DNA of 63,746 nt from Novosphingobium sp. GTDB taxonomy: Bacteria > Pseudomonadota > Alphaproteobacteria > Sphingomonadales > Sphingomonadaceae. How positions within the stretch are numbered: the first letter of the stretch is position 1; each line of letters opens with the position of its first letter. The DNA lies in assembly GCA_020446505.1 (NCBI GenBank), contig JAGREN010000027.1:1-63746 (forward strand), in the 5' to 3' direction. This document shows positions 19,101 to 27,738 of this stretch, in pieces. The position numbers and the translations under genes are program-made. Below the pieces are notes generated by a model, which was not told where the DNA came from, made no database searches, and was given only the letters and a program-made list of their open reading frames with translations.

Positions 19101-19122
19101 CTCATGTCCTCGGTCGAAGCGG

Positions 19123-20313
19123 TCAGGTTTCGTCTCGGCTGAACACGAAAGCGGTGGACTTGGTCAAGCCGTTAGAGATCGTCGCGATGGCGCGCCTTGC
19201 GCCCGGCACCTGCCGTTCGCCGCAGCGGTCGCTCACCTGCGAGGCCGCCTCGATCATCTGGGTCATGCCGTGGAGGCGTCCTTCGCCCAGCGCCCCGCCG
19301 CCCGTGTTGATTGGTAGCTTCCCGCCAAGAGCGGCATGGCCATCGCGAAGGAAGGCAAGGCCTTCGCCGCGCTTGCAGATACCCAGGCCTTCCAGCCACA
19401 GGAATACGAAGGGGCTGAATCCGTCATAAAGATGGGCGTTGTCCATATCACCGGGCGCCATGCCGCTCGAAGCCCAGATGCGATCCGCAACCTGTTCGCA
19501 GCCAGTCCAGATGTCTTCCAGCGTCATCGGCACACCGGTCGGCGGCGAATGGGTTCCGGCGGCCATGCCGCTCAGCAGGGCTGGCTTTTGCCTGAGGTCG
19601 CGAGCTCGCTCTGCCGAAGTCAGCAGGATGGCCGCGCAGCCGTCCACCGGAATGTCGCAATCGAGGATCGACATCGGATCGGCGATCATGCGGGCATCGA
19701 GATAGTCGTCGCGCTCCAGCGTCTTGCCGAGCCAGTACCCGTTGGGATTGAGCTGGGTGTTCGCGCGGTTGTCGACGATGTAGCGCGCCATGTCCTCGCG
19801 CGAATAGCCGAACATCTCGAAGTAGCGGCGCAACACCGTCGCCGCCCAGGCTGGCGGCACGGAAAAGCCGAAGGGCGCGAAATACTGATCCTGCCCACTG
19901 GCATAGGCGCTGTCGAAGTTGATGTAGCTGCCTGCCGGGACGTGCAGCGCGCGATAGACCACGGCATGGCTGCACACCCCGCTCGCCACGGCCATTGCCG
20001 CATCGATAAACGCCTGAGTGACCATGCCGTTGGTCCAGCCGGTATAGGCGATCTGGTTCTGCACGCCGAGCTGTTCGCCGAGGTACCAGGGCGTCACCAC
20101 GTCGACGCCCTCCACCGTGCCCTTCGCGCCGCCATAGCGCGGCATGCCCGGCGAAGTCGCGATGCCATCGAGATCGCGCCGCGTCAGTCCTGCATCGGCA
20201 AGTGCCGTGTCGATCGCGTCCTTGGCCAGTTGCACCAGCGGCGTTTCAGACCGGCGGGTGAGCGCGGAATAGCCGATGCCCGCAACTGCGACCTTGTTGG
20301 CAAAAGCCCACAT
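19123..20313 (-). CDS. Cysteine-less thiolase-like protein, probable retro-aldolase subunit (Ltp2-like)
   Basis: 396 residues of thiolase fold (VAVAGIGYSALTRRSETPLV; the C-terminal part has NTGGGALGEGRLHGM). The nucleophile cysteine is missing: the segment around residues 90-98 reads YTGWTNGM. The GHPxG motif is replaced by GEGRLHG and the C-terminal cysteine is absent. A tyrosine in HLYDGFSPF (Tyr296) is conserved in lipid-transfer-protein-type thiolases. In steroid degraders such proteins pair with a DUF35 partner and cleave beta-hydroxyacyl-CoA by a retro-aldol reaction; here the DUF35 gene is immediately upstream and overlaps by one base (TGATG). The function is inferred. Confidence 0.8.
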   Translation of the reverse strand: MWAFANKVAVAGIGYSALTRRSETPLVQLAKDAIDTALADAGLTRRDLDGIATSPGMPRYGGAKGTVEGVDVVTPWYLGEQLGVQNQIAYTGWTNGMVTQAFIDAAMAVASGVCSHAVVYRALHVPAGSYINFDSAYASGQDQYFAPFGFSVPPAWAATVLRRYFEMFGYSREDMARYIVDNRANTQLNPNGYWLGKTLERDDYLDARMIADPMSILDCDIPVDGCAAILLTSAERARDLRQKPALLSGMAAGTHSPPTGVPMTLEDIWTGCEQVADRIWASSGMAPGDMDNAHLYDGFSPFVFLWLEGLGICKRGEGLAFLRDGHAALGGKLPINTGGGALGEGRLHGMTQMIEAASQVSDRCGERQVPGARRAIATISNGLTKSTAFVFSRDET

Positions 20314-20756
20314 CAGCTCTGCCCTCCTACGGCGCGGAACTGCGGCAAGGCGCAGTCTTCGCTGATGCGCTCGAATTCAACCTGCAACGGCATGCCAAGC
20401 CGCAGGTCTTCTGCTCGGGAACCGGGAAGGTTCGCCACGAGCAGCAGGTGCGGTTGCTCCACAAGCTCGACGATCCCGACCAGCAGCGGCAACTTGTCGG
20501 CAAATGCCGGGCCGGGCGAGTGATGGATTTCCGTCCAGGAAAACAGCTTGGCCTCACCGGACACGTCTTCGAATGCGAGATCGACCGAGCCACAGGCAGG
20601 GCAATTCATCGACGGCGCGTGGTTCCAGTGGCGACACTGGCGGCAGCGCTGAATTGCGAGGCGGCCTTCGTTCGCGGCCCGCCAGTAGTCGGCGCTGGCA
20701 TCGTCTGGAAACGGGCGCGGACGCACCGCTTCTTGCTTTTCGGAAGTGTCGCTCAC
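20313..20756 (-). CDS. DUF35 OB-fold protein with zinc ribbon, partner of thiolase-like protein
   Basis: 147 residues from a GTG at 20756 with GGAGAG upstream; a longer frame to 20783 exists but has no ribosome binding site. The N-terminal rubredoxin-like zinc ribbon is C-R-Q-C-R-H-W ... C-P-A-C (CxxC and CxxC), followed by the OB-fold (LFSWTEIHHSPGPAFADKLP). DUF35 proteins act as subunits of acyl-CoA thiolase-like enzymes and acetyl-CoA/ketone carboxylating systems. Directly adjacent to the cysteine-less thiolase-like gene, the pair probably forms an aldolase complex. The island operator lies 22 bases upstream of the start. Confidence 0.85.
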   Translation of the reverse strand: MSDTSEKQEAVRPRPFPDDASADYWRAANEGRLAIQRCRQCRHWNHAPSMNCPACGSVDLAFEDVSGEAKLFSWTEIHHSPGPAFADKLPLLVGIVELVEQPHLLLVANLPGSRAEDLRLGMPLQVEFERISEDCALPQFRAVGGQS

Positions 20757-20778
20757 CGGGTCACTCTCCACCAGATAT

Positions 20779-20797
20779 AGCACTCAAGTGCAATTTT
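20779..20797 (+). promoter_or_regulatory. Island operator copy, upstream of DUF35 operon
   Basis: AGCAC-tcaa-GTGCA-ATTTT, one of the best copies. It lies 22 bases upstream of the DUF35 GTG start, in the 156-base region shared with the divergent P450 gene, which has its own copy at 20881. Confidence 0.75.
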
Positions 20798-20853
20798 CAT
20801 AGCCCGCTCTGCCGCAATCCATGCCATCATGCAAGCACGGATGCCAAGAATCG

Positions 20854-20882
20854 TTGACGCGCGATGCGGTTCGCCATAATTA
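20854..20882 (+). promoter_or_regulatory. Possible sigma-70-type promoter of the P450 operon
   Basis: TTGACG at 20854-20859 and, after 17 bases, TAATTA at 20877-20882 (or CATAAT at 20875 with a 15-base spacer). Transcription would start inside or just after the operator at 20881-20899, so a bound repressor would block it. Prediction from sequence only. Confidence 0.45.
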
Positions 20883-20899
20883 CACTTAATTGCAAAATT
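20881..20899 (+). promoter_or_regulatory. Island operator copy, at P450 transcription start region
   Basis: TACAC-ttaa-TTGCA-AAATT, directly after the possible -10 box and ending 13 bases before the TTG start of the P450 gene. The ribosome binding site AGGAGAGG follows at once. Confidence 0.65.
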
Positions 20900-20912
20900 C
20901 AGGAGAGGTCCC

Positions 20913-22142
20913 TTGACCACACAGGCAACCCTCGAGGCAATCCCCGCGCATGTACCGCCCGAGCTGGTCGGCTCGTTCAATTTCTATACCTCCGAACAGA
21001 TGGTCCCGACGCCGCTGGGCGATCCGCAGGCAGCGACCAGCACCCTGCATTCCGGTCCGCCTGTGTTCTATGCGCCTAACAACACCCGAAATGGCGAAGG
21101 CACCTGGGTCGTGGTTCGCGCCGAGGACCAGCGCAAGGTCCTGCAGGACGGCATCACCTTTTCGAGCAACCGCCGGCTGTTTGCATCGGCGCTCGGCGAA
21201 GACTGGCCGCTGATCCCGCTGGAGATCGATCCGCCCGATCACGCCAAATGGCGCTCGCTGCTCAATCCGCTTTTGTCGCCCAAGCGCGTCGTGGCGCTCG
21301 AGCCAGCCGTGCGCGAACGCGCCGAGTTCCTGATCGAGGGCATCAAATCGCGCGGCAACGAATGCGAGATAATGAACGAGTTCTGCTTCCCGTTTGCGGT
21401 GAGCATCTTCCTGCAGTTCCTCGGCATCGGCAACGAGAACCTCGCCATGTTCGTCGACTGGGCGATGGACCTGCTGCACGGCGCTCCCGACAAGCGCACT
21501 GCAGCCGCTCGACGCTTCATCGCTTACCTCGATGATCTGCAGGCCGAACGCCGCAAGAAGCCGACCGACGACTTCATGTCCTTCGTCACCCAAGCCCAGG
21601 TCGACGGCCGCGGGATGACCGAACAGGAAGTTCGCGCCATGAGCGTGCTGCTTCTGATCGGCGGGCTGGACACTGTTGCGGCTGCACTCGGCTTCGATTT
21701 CTACTACCTCGCGCAAAATCCGGACCAGCAGGCACTGCTTCGCGCGGAGCCTGCAAGGCTGGTTCTGGCGGCAGAAGAATTGCTGCGCGCCTATCCGACC
21801 GTCACACCGACGCGCAAGGCAACCGTCGATGTCGTGCTCAACGGCGCGCCGATCAAGGCAGGCGATCTCGTGGCCTGCCCGTCGATGACAGCCAACCGCG
21901 ATCCGGCGGAATTTAACGATCCCGATTCCATTATCCTCGACCGCGAAGACAACCGCCACGTCGCCTTCGCCTATGGCGTCCACCGCTGCCTCGGCTCGCA
22001 TCTCGCCCGCCGCGAGATCGTCATCGGCCTTGAGGAATGGCTGGCGCGGATCGGTCCGTTCCGCATCAAGGAAGGCACGACGCCGATCACGCACGGCGGC
22101 TTCGTCTTCGGGGTCCACGACCTCGTACTGACCTGGGATTGA
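20913..22142 (+). CDS. Cytochrome P450, CYP101 (P450cam)-like
   Basis: 409 residues. TTG start with a strong ribosome binding site, AGGAGAGG. The I-helix oxygen-activation motif is GGLDT at 250-254, as in P450cam; ExxR is Glu289-LLR292; the haem ligand is Cys359 in YGVHRCLGSHLARRE. The C-terminal block resembles P450cam (ARREI..LEEWL...F.I). It should hydroxylate an alicyclic or terpenoid-type substrate with electrons from a ferredoxin; a three-cysteine ferredoxin follows after 11 bases. No ferredoxin reductase gene is nearby. Operon with ferredoxin and sulfatase. The CYP subfamily is not assigned, and similarity was judged by eye. Confidence 0.92.
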   Translation: MTTQATLEAIPAHVPPELVGSFNFYTSEQMVPTPLGDPQAATSTLHSGPPVFYAPNNTRNGEGTWVVVRAEDQRKVLQDGITFSSNRRLFASALGEDWPLIPLEIDPPDHAKWRSLLNPLLSPKRVVALEPAVRERAEFLIEGIKSRGNECEIMNEFCFPFAVSIFLQFLGIGNENLAMFVDWAMDLLHGAPDKRTAAARRFIAYLDDLQAERRKKPTDDFMSFVTQAQVDGRGMTEQEVRAMSVLLLIGGLDTVAAALGFDFYYLAQNPDQQALLRAEPARLVLAAEELLRAYPTVTPTRKATVDVVLNGAPIKAGDLVACPSMTANRDPAEFNDPDSIILDREDNRHVAFAYGVHRCLGSHLARREIVIGLEEWLARIGPFRIKEGTTPITHGGFVFGVHDLVLTWD

Positions 22143-22153
22143 GGAGCGCAACC

Positions 22154-22348
22154 ATGCGAATAAAGATCGATGGCGCGAAATGTCAGGGCAATGCCCGCTG
22201 CTGGGCGCTGGCGCCCGACATGTTCGAACTGAACGACGAAGGCTACATGGAAGAAGGCGTCATCGACGTCCCTGAAGGTGAGGAGAAACGCGCCTCCCGT
22301 GCCGCGCGAGCCTGCCCCGAGCGCGCTCTCACCATAATCGACGAATAG
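22154..22348 (+). CDS. Small [3Fe-4S]-type ferredoxin
   Basis: 64 residues, ATG at 22154 with GAGGAGC overlapping the P450 stop. Three cysteines only: Cys10, Cys16 (CQGNARC) and Cys54 (ACPERAL). The position where a [4Fe-4S] ferredoxin has its second cysteine is Asn13, so a [3Fe-4S] cluster is expected. Such small ferredoxins feed electrons to bacterial P450s. It sits between the P450 and sulfatase genes, with 3 bases to the latter, so it is the probable redox partner of the P450. CYP101 members normally use a [2Fe-2S] partner, which makes the pairing unusual. Confidence 0.9.
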   Translation: MRIKIDGAKCQGNARCWALAPDMFELNDEGYMEEGVIDVPEGEEKRASRAARACPERALTIIDE

Positions 22349-22351
22349 TCG

Positions 22352-24697
22352 ATGCGGGCGGAGAGGACAGGATCGCGGCAGTTTCGACAGGCGTTGCTGG
22401 GTTGCGCTGCGACCGGCAGCGTCCTGGCAGCGTCGGTAGTCTCCGCCAGCCCGCCCGGCGGCCAGACCACCCCGGCCCCGCCACCAGGCGCGACACTGGA
22501 AACGGCCGGCCCGCCCAAATGGCCTGAACCGGCAAGAGCACCTGCTGGCGCGCCCAACGTCCTCATCATCATGACCGACGACGTGGGTTTCGGATCGACC
22601 TCCACTTTCGGCGGCCCCGTTCCCACAACAACGTTCGATGCGCTGGCGCGTGAGGGCCTGCGCTACAATCGCTTCCATACCACCGCAATCTGTTCGCCGA
22701 CCCGCGCTTCGCTGCTTACCGGGCGCAATCCGCAGGATGTCGGCGTGGGCTATGTGACCAACTGGTCGAGCGGGTTCGACGGCTATAATTCGATGATCCC
22801 GAAAAGCGCGGGCACCCTGCCGCAAGTGCTGCGCGCAAACGGCTACGACACGGCCATGTTCGGCAAGGGCCATATTACGCCGGAATGGGAACAGGGACCG
22901 AACGGTCCGTTCGACAGATGGCCCACGGGCCTTGGCTTCGATTACTTCTACGGCTTCCTCGGTGCCGACACGAGCGCCTTTCAGCCGTCGCTGATCGAGA
23001 ACACGCGGCCGTCGCTCAAACCGCGCGAACCGGATTACCACCTTGACCGCGACCTTGCCGATCACGCTATCGACTGGATCGCCGAGCAGCGCGCCACAAC
23101 GCCCGACCGGCCCTTCTTTATCTACCTCGCGCCGGGTACCGCCCATGCCCCAAACCACGCGCCCAGGGAGTGGCTGGAGCGATTTCGCGGCAAGTTCGAT
23201 GGCGGTTGGGACAAGCTGCGAGAGGAAATCGTAAGCCGCCAAAGGAAGCTCGGGGTCATTCCACCAGGCACGCAGGATGCGCCGCGTCCCGAAACCCTGC
23301 CTCGGTGGGCCGATCTCTCACTTGAACGCCAGCGACTTTATGCCCGCTACATGGAGGCCTATGCGGCCTCTCTCGCCTATGCCGACCACGAAATCGGCCG
23401 CGTGATCGCCTCGCTGCGCGATAGTGGTGAGATCGACAATACGATGATCGTCTATATCCAGGGCGACAACGGAGCGAGCGCAGAAGGCAGTTTCGACGGC
23501 AAGCTGTTCGAGCAGTCTGCTCTGGCAGGCGTGAAGGAAGACCCGGCCTACGCCGAGAAGCATATCGACGATATCGGGACCGAGAGGGCTTACAACCTCA
23601 ACACCGGTGGGTGGGGCTGGGCGATGAACGCGCCGTTCCCCTGGGCGAAGCGCTATGGCTCGCATCTTGGCGGTACGCGCAACGGCATGGTCATATCGTG
23701 GAAGGGGCACATTGCCGATCGCGGAGGTCTGCGAAGCCAGTACCTGCACGTCAGCGACATCATGCCGACCGTGCTCGAAGCAGCAGGCATTGCCGCGCCC
23801 GAGCAACTCAATGGCGTGCGCCAGAAGCCCGTTACCGGAATCAGCGCAGCCTATACCCTCAAGTCCAGGACAGCGCCGTCCCGCCGCACCAGCCAGATTT
23901 TCGCCATGAGCGAAAACCTGGCGATCTATCGCGACGGTTGGATGGCCTCGAGCAAGCCGAAGGTGACGCCATGGGATGCAGTGCCACCTGCGCCTGTCAA
24001 ACTGGCGGACAGAAGTTGGGAACTTTACAATCTCGACCGCGACTTCAGCCAGTCGCGCGATGTGGCCAAGGACTATCCGGAACGGCTGTCCTCACTCGTC
24101 GGAGAATTCTGGAATGAGGCCCGCAATGGCCAGATCTTCCCGATCCATTCCACCGATGGCCAGCAGAAGGGCCGGCCCGATCCCAATCGCGACAGACGGC
24201 AATTCGTCTACACCCGGCCAGTCACGCAGGTCGCCGAAGCGGCTGCACCGCACATTGTCGGGCGCTCCTTCACGATCGAGGCCGACCTTGTTGCCGGTGA
24301 GGCGACCAACGGCGTACTCGTCGCACATGGCGGCAGGTTCAGCGGCTATTCGCTGTTCATGGACAAGGGGCGGCCGGTCTTTACCTACAACCTCACCCCG
24401 GCTCACCTGACACGCATCGAAGCGACTGCGCCGCTGATGCCTGGGCCGCACCGCATCGCCCTCACCTTCGCGATGGACGAGGAGAAGGGCCGTTCGCCCG
24501 CGACCGTCAGGATCATGGTGGACGGCAAGGAAGTGGCGTCAGGCCGCGTGCCGCAAACCTTTGCGCTCGTCGTCTCTCACAGCGAGGGTTTCGACGTCGG
24601 AGCGGACAATGTCAGCGCCGTCGATCCCGGATACGAAACAGAAAACAGCCGGTTCAGCGGGGTGCTGAACCGGCTGGTATTCTTGCTGTCAAACTGA
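22352..24697 (+). CDS. Arylsulfatase, exported, with C-terminal extra domain
   Basis: 781 residues. The N-terminus has a basic stretch and a hydrophobic segment typical of a signal peptide. The catalytic formylglycine signature CSPTRASLLTGR begins at Cys114 and metal-binding DD is at 76-77 (IIMTDDVGFG). A further motif GKGHITPEW follows, matching the second sulfatase signature region. Residues about 640-781 form a beta-rich, concanavalin-like C-terminal region (FTIEADLVAGEATNG ... SGYSLFMDKGRPVFTYNL). It hydrolyses sulfate esters and needs a formylglycine-generating or anSME maturase, not seen here. It starts 3 bases after the ferredoxin gene. Confidence 0.92.
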   Translation: MRAERTGSRQFRQALLGCAATGSVLAASVVSASPPGGQTTPAPPPGATLETAGPPKWPEPARAPAGAPNVLIIMTDDVGFGSTSTFGGPVPTTTFDALAREGLRYNRFHTTAICSPTRASLLTGRNPQDVGVGYVTNWSSGFDGYNSMIPKSAGTLPQVLRANGYDTAMFGKGHITPEWEQGPNGPFDRWPTGLGFDYFYGFLGADTSAFQPSLIENTRPSLKPREPDYHLDRDLADHAIDWIAEQRATTPDRPFFIYLAPGTAHAPNHAPREWLERFRGKFDGGWDKLREEIVSRQRKLGVIPPGTQDAPRPETLPRWADLSLERQRLYARYMEAYAASLAYADHEIGRVIASLRDSGEIDNTMIVYIQGDNGASAEGSFDGKLFEQSALAGVKEDPAYAEKHIDDIGTERAYNLNTGGWGWAMNAPFPWAKRYGSHLGGTRNGMVISWKGHIADRGGLRSQYLHVSDIMPTVLEAAGIAAPEQLNGVRQKPVTGISAAYTLKSRTAPSRRTSQIFAMSENLAIYRDGWMASSKPKVTPWDAVPPAPVKLADRSWELYNLDRDFSQSRDVAKDYPERLSSLVGEFWNEARNGQIFPIHSTDGQQKGRPDPNRDRRQFVYTRPVTQVAEAAAPHIVGRSFTIEADLVAGEATNGVLVAHGGRFSGYSLFMDKGRPVFTYNLTPAHLTRIEATAPLMPGPHRIALTFAMDEEKGRSPATVRIMVDGKEVASGRVPQTFALVVSHSEGFDVGADNVSAVDPGYETENSRFSGVLNRLVFLLSN

Positions 24698-24711
24698 GCC
24701 AAGGCGGGTTT

Positions 24712-24736
24712 GGCGGGAGAGGATGCCTCCCCCGCC
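24712..24736. terminator. Hairpin between convergent sulfatase and TonB receptor genes
   Basis: GGCGGGAGAGG (24712-24722) pairs with CCTCCCCCGCC (24726-24736) with one mismatch and a 3-base loop. It lies between the converging 3' ends. No T-run follows on either strand, so it is at best a terminator-like or transcript-stabilising hairpin. Confidence 0.5.
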
Positions 24737-24741
24737 TCAAC

Positions 24742-27666
24742 TCAGAACTGGAAGCGAACGCCTGCCGTGAAGGCCCGACCGATCACATCGTAGGTCGAGA
24801 TGTTGGTCGGCAGGTTCACGCCGGGAACGGTGCCCGGAATGATCGGCGGATCCTTGTCGAACAGGTTGTTCACGGTCGTGAAGAACTCGAACTTGCCGTC
24901 ATTATGCGGCACGATCCAGCGCAGCGACAGGTCGGTATAGACCACCGAGCCGACGGTCGGATTGACGAAGTTCGACAGGGCCACGTTGCCGGCGTTCACA
25001 TGGGTCATCTTGCCGATGTACTGCTCGGTCAGCGTAATGCCGAAGTGCTCGGTCGAATAGTCGACCGAAAGCGAACCGCGCCAGCGCGGATAGGCAACCG
25101 GGTTCGAGCCGACGACGTTCTTGCCCGCCCAGTGAATCACTGGCTGGCCTGCATAGGCCTGGGTGTCGAACTTATCGAGGTAGTTGGCATAGAGACGCAG
25201 CGACAGCGCGCCCGAGTTGCCCACCTGAGTACGATAGCTGGCGTCAAAGTCGATGCCCGTCGTGTTCAGGAAAGCGATGTTCGCTTCCGAAATGCGGATG
25301 AGCGAAGGGAACTCGTTGGGCGACGGGCGTGTGATCAGCGCACACTCCGGCGTGTTGGGGCCGAAAGTGTAGCAGTTGTTCAAAATCTGCGCCGAGGAAA
25401 GCGAGTCGATCGCGCCCTTCAGCTTGATGCGATAGTAGTCCACCGCGAAGCTGAAGCCCTGCATGAAGCTTGGCTGGAGCACGCCGCCGATGGTCAGCGT
25501 CTTCGCAACTTCCGGCTTCAGGTTCACGTTGCCGCCCGAAACGGTAGACGCGTTCTGGTTGAGCCCGGTGACCGGATCGAGAACGATGCCGATACCCGAC
25601 TGGTCGCCGCGGAACAGTTCGTAGAGGTTAGGCGCACGGATGTCGCGAGAGTAGGTGGCGCGAAGCAGCACGTCGCTGATCGGCTTGTAGACGCCGCCGA
25701 TCTTCCAGGTCGTGACCGAGCCCGAGGTCGAGTAATCGGTCAGACGAACCGCGCCGTTGAGGCTCAGCTCTTCGGCACCCGGCGTATTGGCGAGGATCGG
25801 AACGGCGACTTCGCCGAACACTTCCTTGACACTGAGGCTGCCACGGCCCGTGCCGACGTTGGTCAGCCAGTAGTAGAGCATCGAGCCGAGCAGGCCGCGA
25901 TCGGTCACGCCTGCGAAATAGGCGTTGCGTTCGGCCGCAGTGTCGAGCGTTGCCGGATCGGCGTTCGACGTCAGGTTGAACGACTGGTGGCGATATTCTG
26001 CGCCGACGACGACGTCGAGCGGACCCGCAGGCAAGTCGAACAGGCTGCCGCTGAGCGTTCCGACCACTGAATCGTGCTTGAAGCTGGCCCGATAGCTCGA
26101 AGTGCCGGTTGCATAGGCATAGCCTTCCGGACTGGTGTTGATCGGTGCACCATGGAATAGATCGAGCGGCTTACAGCCCGCGAAGGCCGAAGCGAACGAG
26201 GTCGTCAGCACGCGGCAGGTCGGAACCCCGTTGACCGAAACGACATCGACCGCCGCCAAGGTGTTCCGCCAGTTCCAGAGTCCGGACTGGTCCATCTTGT
26301 GCCTGGAATCGGCGTGCGTGTAGCTGAGCGAGGCCTTCCAGTTGCCAAGATCGGCATCGACACCGGCAGTCGCTTGCCAGAAGTCAGTGCGTTCATCGAC
26401 GTGCGAGCTCTGCTCGTTGCCCCAATAGGCCGAGAAACCGAACGATCCGCCGGGGGCAAGAGTGGCCGCAAGTGGAGCCGGAATGTAGGGATTGCCTTCG
26501 TAGATCGTAACGGTCGGCGCTGCCTGGGCGAAGCTGTTGGCCAGCGGATCGTAGGACAGGTCGGAACGAGAAACCGTGGCCTGGGCATAAACGTTCACAC
26601 CGTCGGCGACGTCGTAGCTCAGGCGGCCAAAGCCCTGATAGGTCTTGAACGGGGCCACCGTGTGGTTCGAATCCGGAATGCGATATCCGTCTCCGCCGAT
26701 GTTGAAACCGGGCGTTCCTGTCGCCGTCCCGGCGTTGAACGGCGAAAGGTTGCCGTCACGATCCAGCTTGAAACCGTTGTAGGGATTGCCTGCAGCGAAG
26801 ATCTTGCCGAATGCCGAATGGGTGGTGATGTTGATATCGGCCACCGCTGCGAGCGGGTTGAGCGAGCCGCCGGGCGAGCAAGCCGTCGGGTTGGTCGTGG
26901 TATTTACGCAACCCACCGTCGAGCCGACATAGGTATAGCCATCGCGGCCGATCTTGCGGTCGCCACGGCGCATGCCGTCATTGCTGTAGTATTCGGCGCT
27001 GAGCAGCAGGTGTCCGCGGTCGCCGCCAAAGCCCGTGCCGAAAGCCGCACCAAGCTTCTGGTTGCCGCCGTAGCCGCGCTCCGCGACGCCCGCCTGGGCA
27101 ACGCCCTTGAGGCCGGTGAAGTCCTTGTTGAGGATGAAGTTCACGACGCCGGCAACGGCGTCCGAGCCCCATGCCGCGGAGGCGCCGCCAGTGACCACGT
27201 CGACGCGTTCGACCAGCAGGTTCGGGATGACGTTGGTGTCGATCGTACCGATAAAGGTCGTCGGCGCAACGCGGATGCCGTCCATCAGGATGAGCGTGCG
27301 CAGCGGACCCTTCGGGTTGTTGCTGACCGTACCGAGGCCGCGCAGGTTGAGCACGTTGCCGTGGATCGGGAAGTTCGAGAAGTTGTTGGCCGACTTGCCC
27401 GGGCTGAGCGAGTTCTGGAACTGCGGCAGCTTGTTGAGCGCGTCCGGAATGTTGCTCGGCGTCGACTTGACGAGGTCTTCGACAGTGGCGACCGTGACGG
27501 GCGTCGGAGCCGTGTAGCCGTCGCGTACGATGCGCGTGCCGGTTACGACAATGGCGTCGGCGGCGTCAGCCGCTTCCTGCGGATCTTGTTCGTCCTGCGC
27601 AAAGGCGGGTACGGCGATTGTAAGCGCAGTCGTGGCGAACAGCGCGGTTACCATGCGGTGATTCAT
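24742..27666 (-). CDS. TonB-dependent outer membrane receptor
   Basis: 974 residues. Signal peptide MNHRMVTALFATTALTIAVP..AFA, then the N-terminal plug (ADAIVVTGTRI TonB-box region, TPVTVATVEDLVKSTPSNIP, LRGLGTVSNNPKGPLRTLI, VDVVTGGASAAWGSDAVAGV) and a 22-strand-type barrel ending in aromatic Phe. The long size and sphingomonad-type plug are typical of receptors for large or hydrophobic organic substrates in Sphingomonadales. The start has GGGGAGGA upstream. Two island operators precede it (27703 and 27739). It probably imports the island's substrate across the outer membrane. Confidence 0.95.
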   Translation of the reverse strand: MNHRMVTALFATTALTIAVPAFAQDEQDPQEAADAADAIVVTGTRIVRDGYTAPTPVTVATVEDLVKSTPSNIPDALNKLPQFQNSLSPGKSANNFSNFPIHGNVLNLRGLGTVSNNPKGPLRTLILMDGIRVAPTTFIGTIDTNVIPNLLVERVDVVTGGASAAWGSDAVAGVVNFILNKDFTGLKGVAQAGVAERGYGGNQKLGAAFGTGFGGDRGHLLLSAEYYSNDGMRRGDRKIGRDGYTYVGSTVGCVNTTTNPTACSPGGSLNPLAAVADINITTHSAFGKIFAAGNPYNGFKLDRDGNLSPFNAGTATGTPGFNIGGDGYRIPDSNHTVAPFKTYQGFGRLSYDVADGVNVYAQATVSRSDLSYDPLANSFAQAAPTVTIYEGNPYIPAPLAATLAPGGSFGFSAYWGNEQSSHVDERTDFWQATAGVDADLGNWKASLSYTHADSRHKMDQSGLWNWRNTLAAVDVVSVNGVPTCRVLTTSFASAFAGCKPLDLFHGAPINTSPEGYAYATGTSSYRASFKHDSVVGTLSGSLFDLPAGPLDVVVGAEYRHQSFNLTSNADPATLDTAAERNAYFAGVTDRGLLGSMLYYWLTNVGTGRGSLSVKEVFGEVAVPILANTPGAEELSLNGAVRLTDYSTSGSVTTWKIGGVYKPISDVLLRATYSRDIRAPNLYELFRGDQSGIGIVLDPVTGLNQNASTVSGGNVNLKPEVAKTLTIGGVLQPSFMQGFSFAVDYYRIKLKGAIDSLSSAQILNNCYTFGPNTPECALITRPSPNEFPSLIRISEANIAFLNTTGIDFDASYRTQVGNSGALSLRLYANYLDKFDTQAYAGQPVIHWAGKNVVGSNPVAYPRWRGSLSVDYSTEHFGITLTEQYIGKMTHVNAGNVALSNFVNPTVGSVVYTDLSLRWIVPHNDGKFEFFTTVNNLFDKDPPIIPGTVPGVNLPTNISTYDVIGRAFTAGVRFQF

Positions 27667-27702
27667 AATGTTCCTCCCCGGAGAGCGGGATCAACCCGTT
27701 TT

Positions 27703-27721
27703 TGCCTCTTGGTGCAAGTTT
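27703..27721 (+). promoter_or_regulatory. Island operator copy, promoter-proximal, TonB receptor
   Basis: TGCCT-cttg-GTGCA-AGTTT. It lies 36 bases upstream of the receptor ATG, and 36 bases (centre to centre) from the second copy at 27739. Confidence 0.5.
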
Positions 27722-27738
27722 GGTAGCGCGCCCAATTT

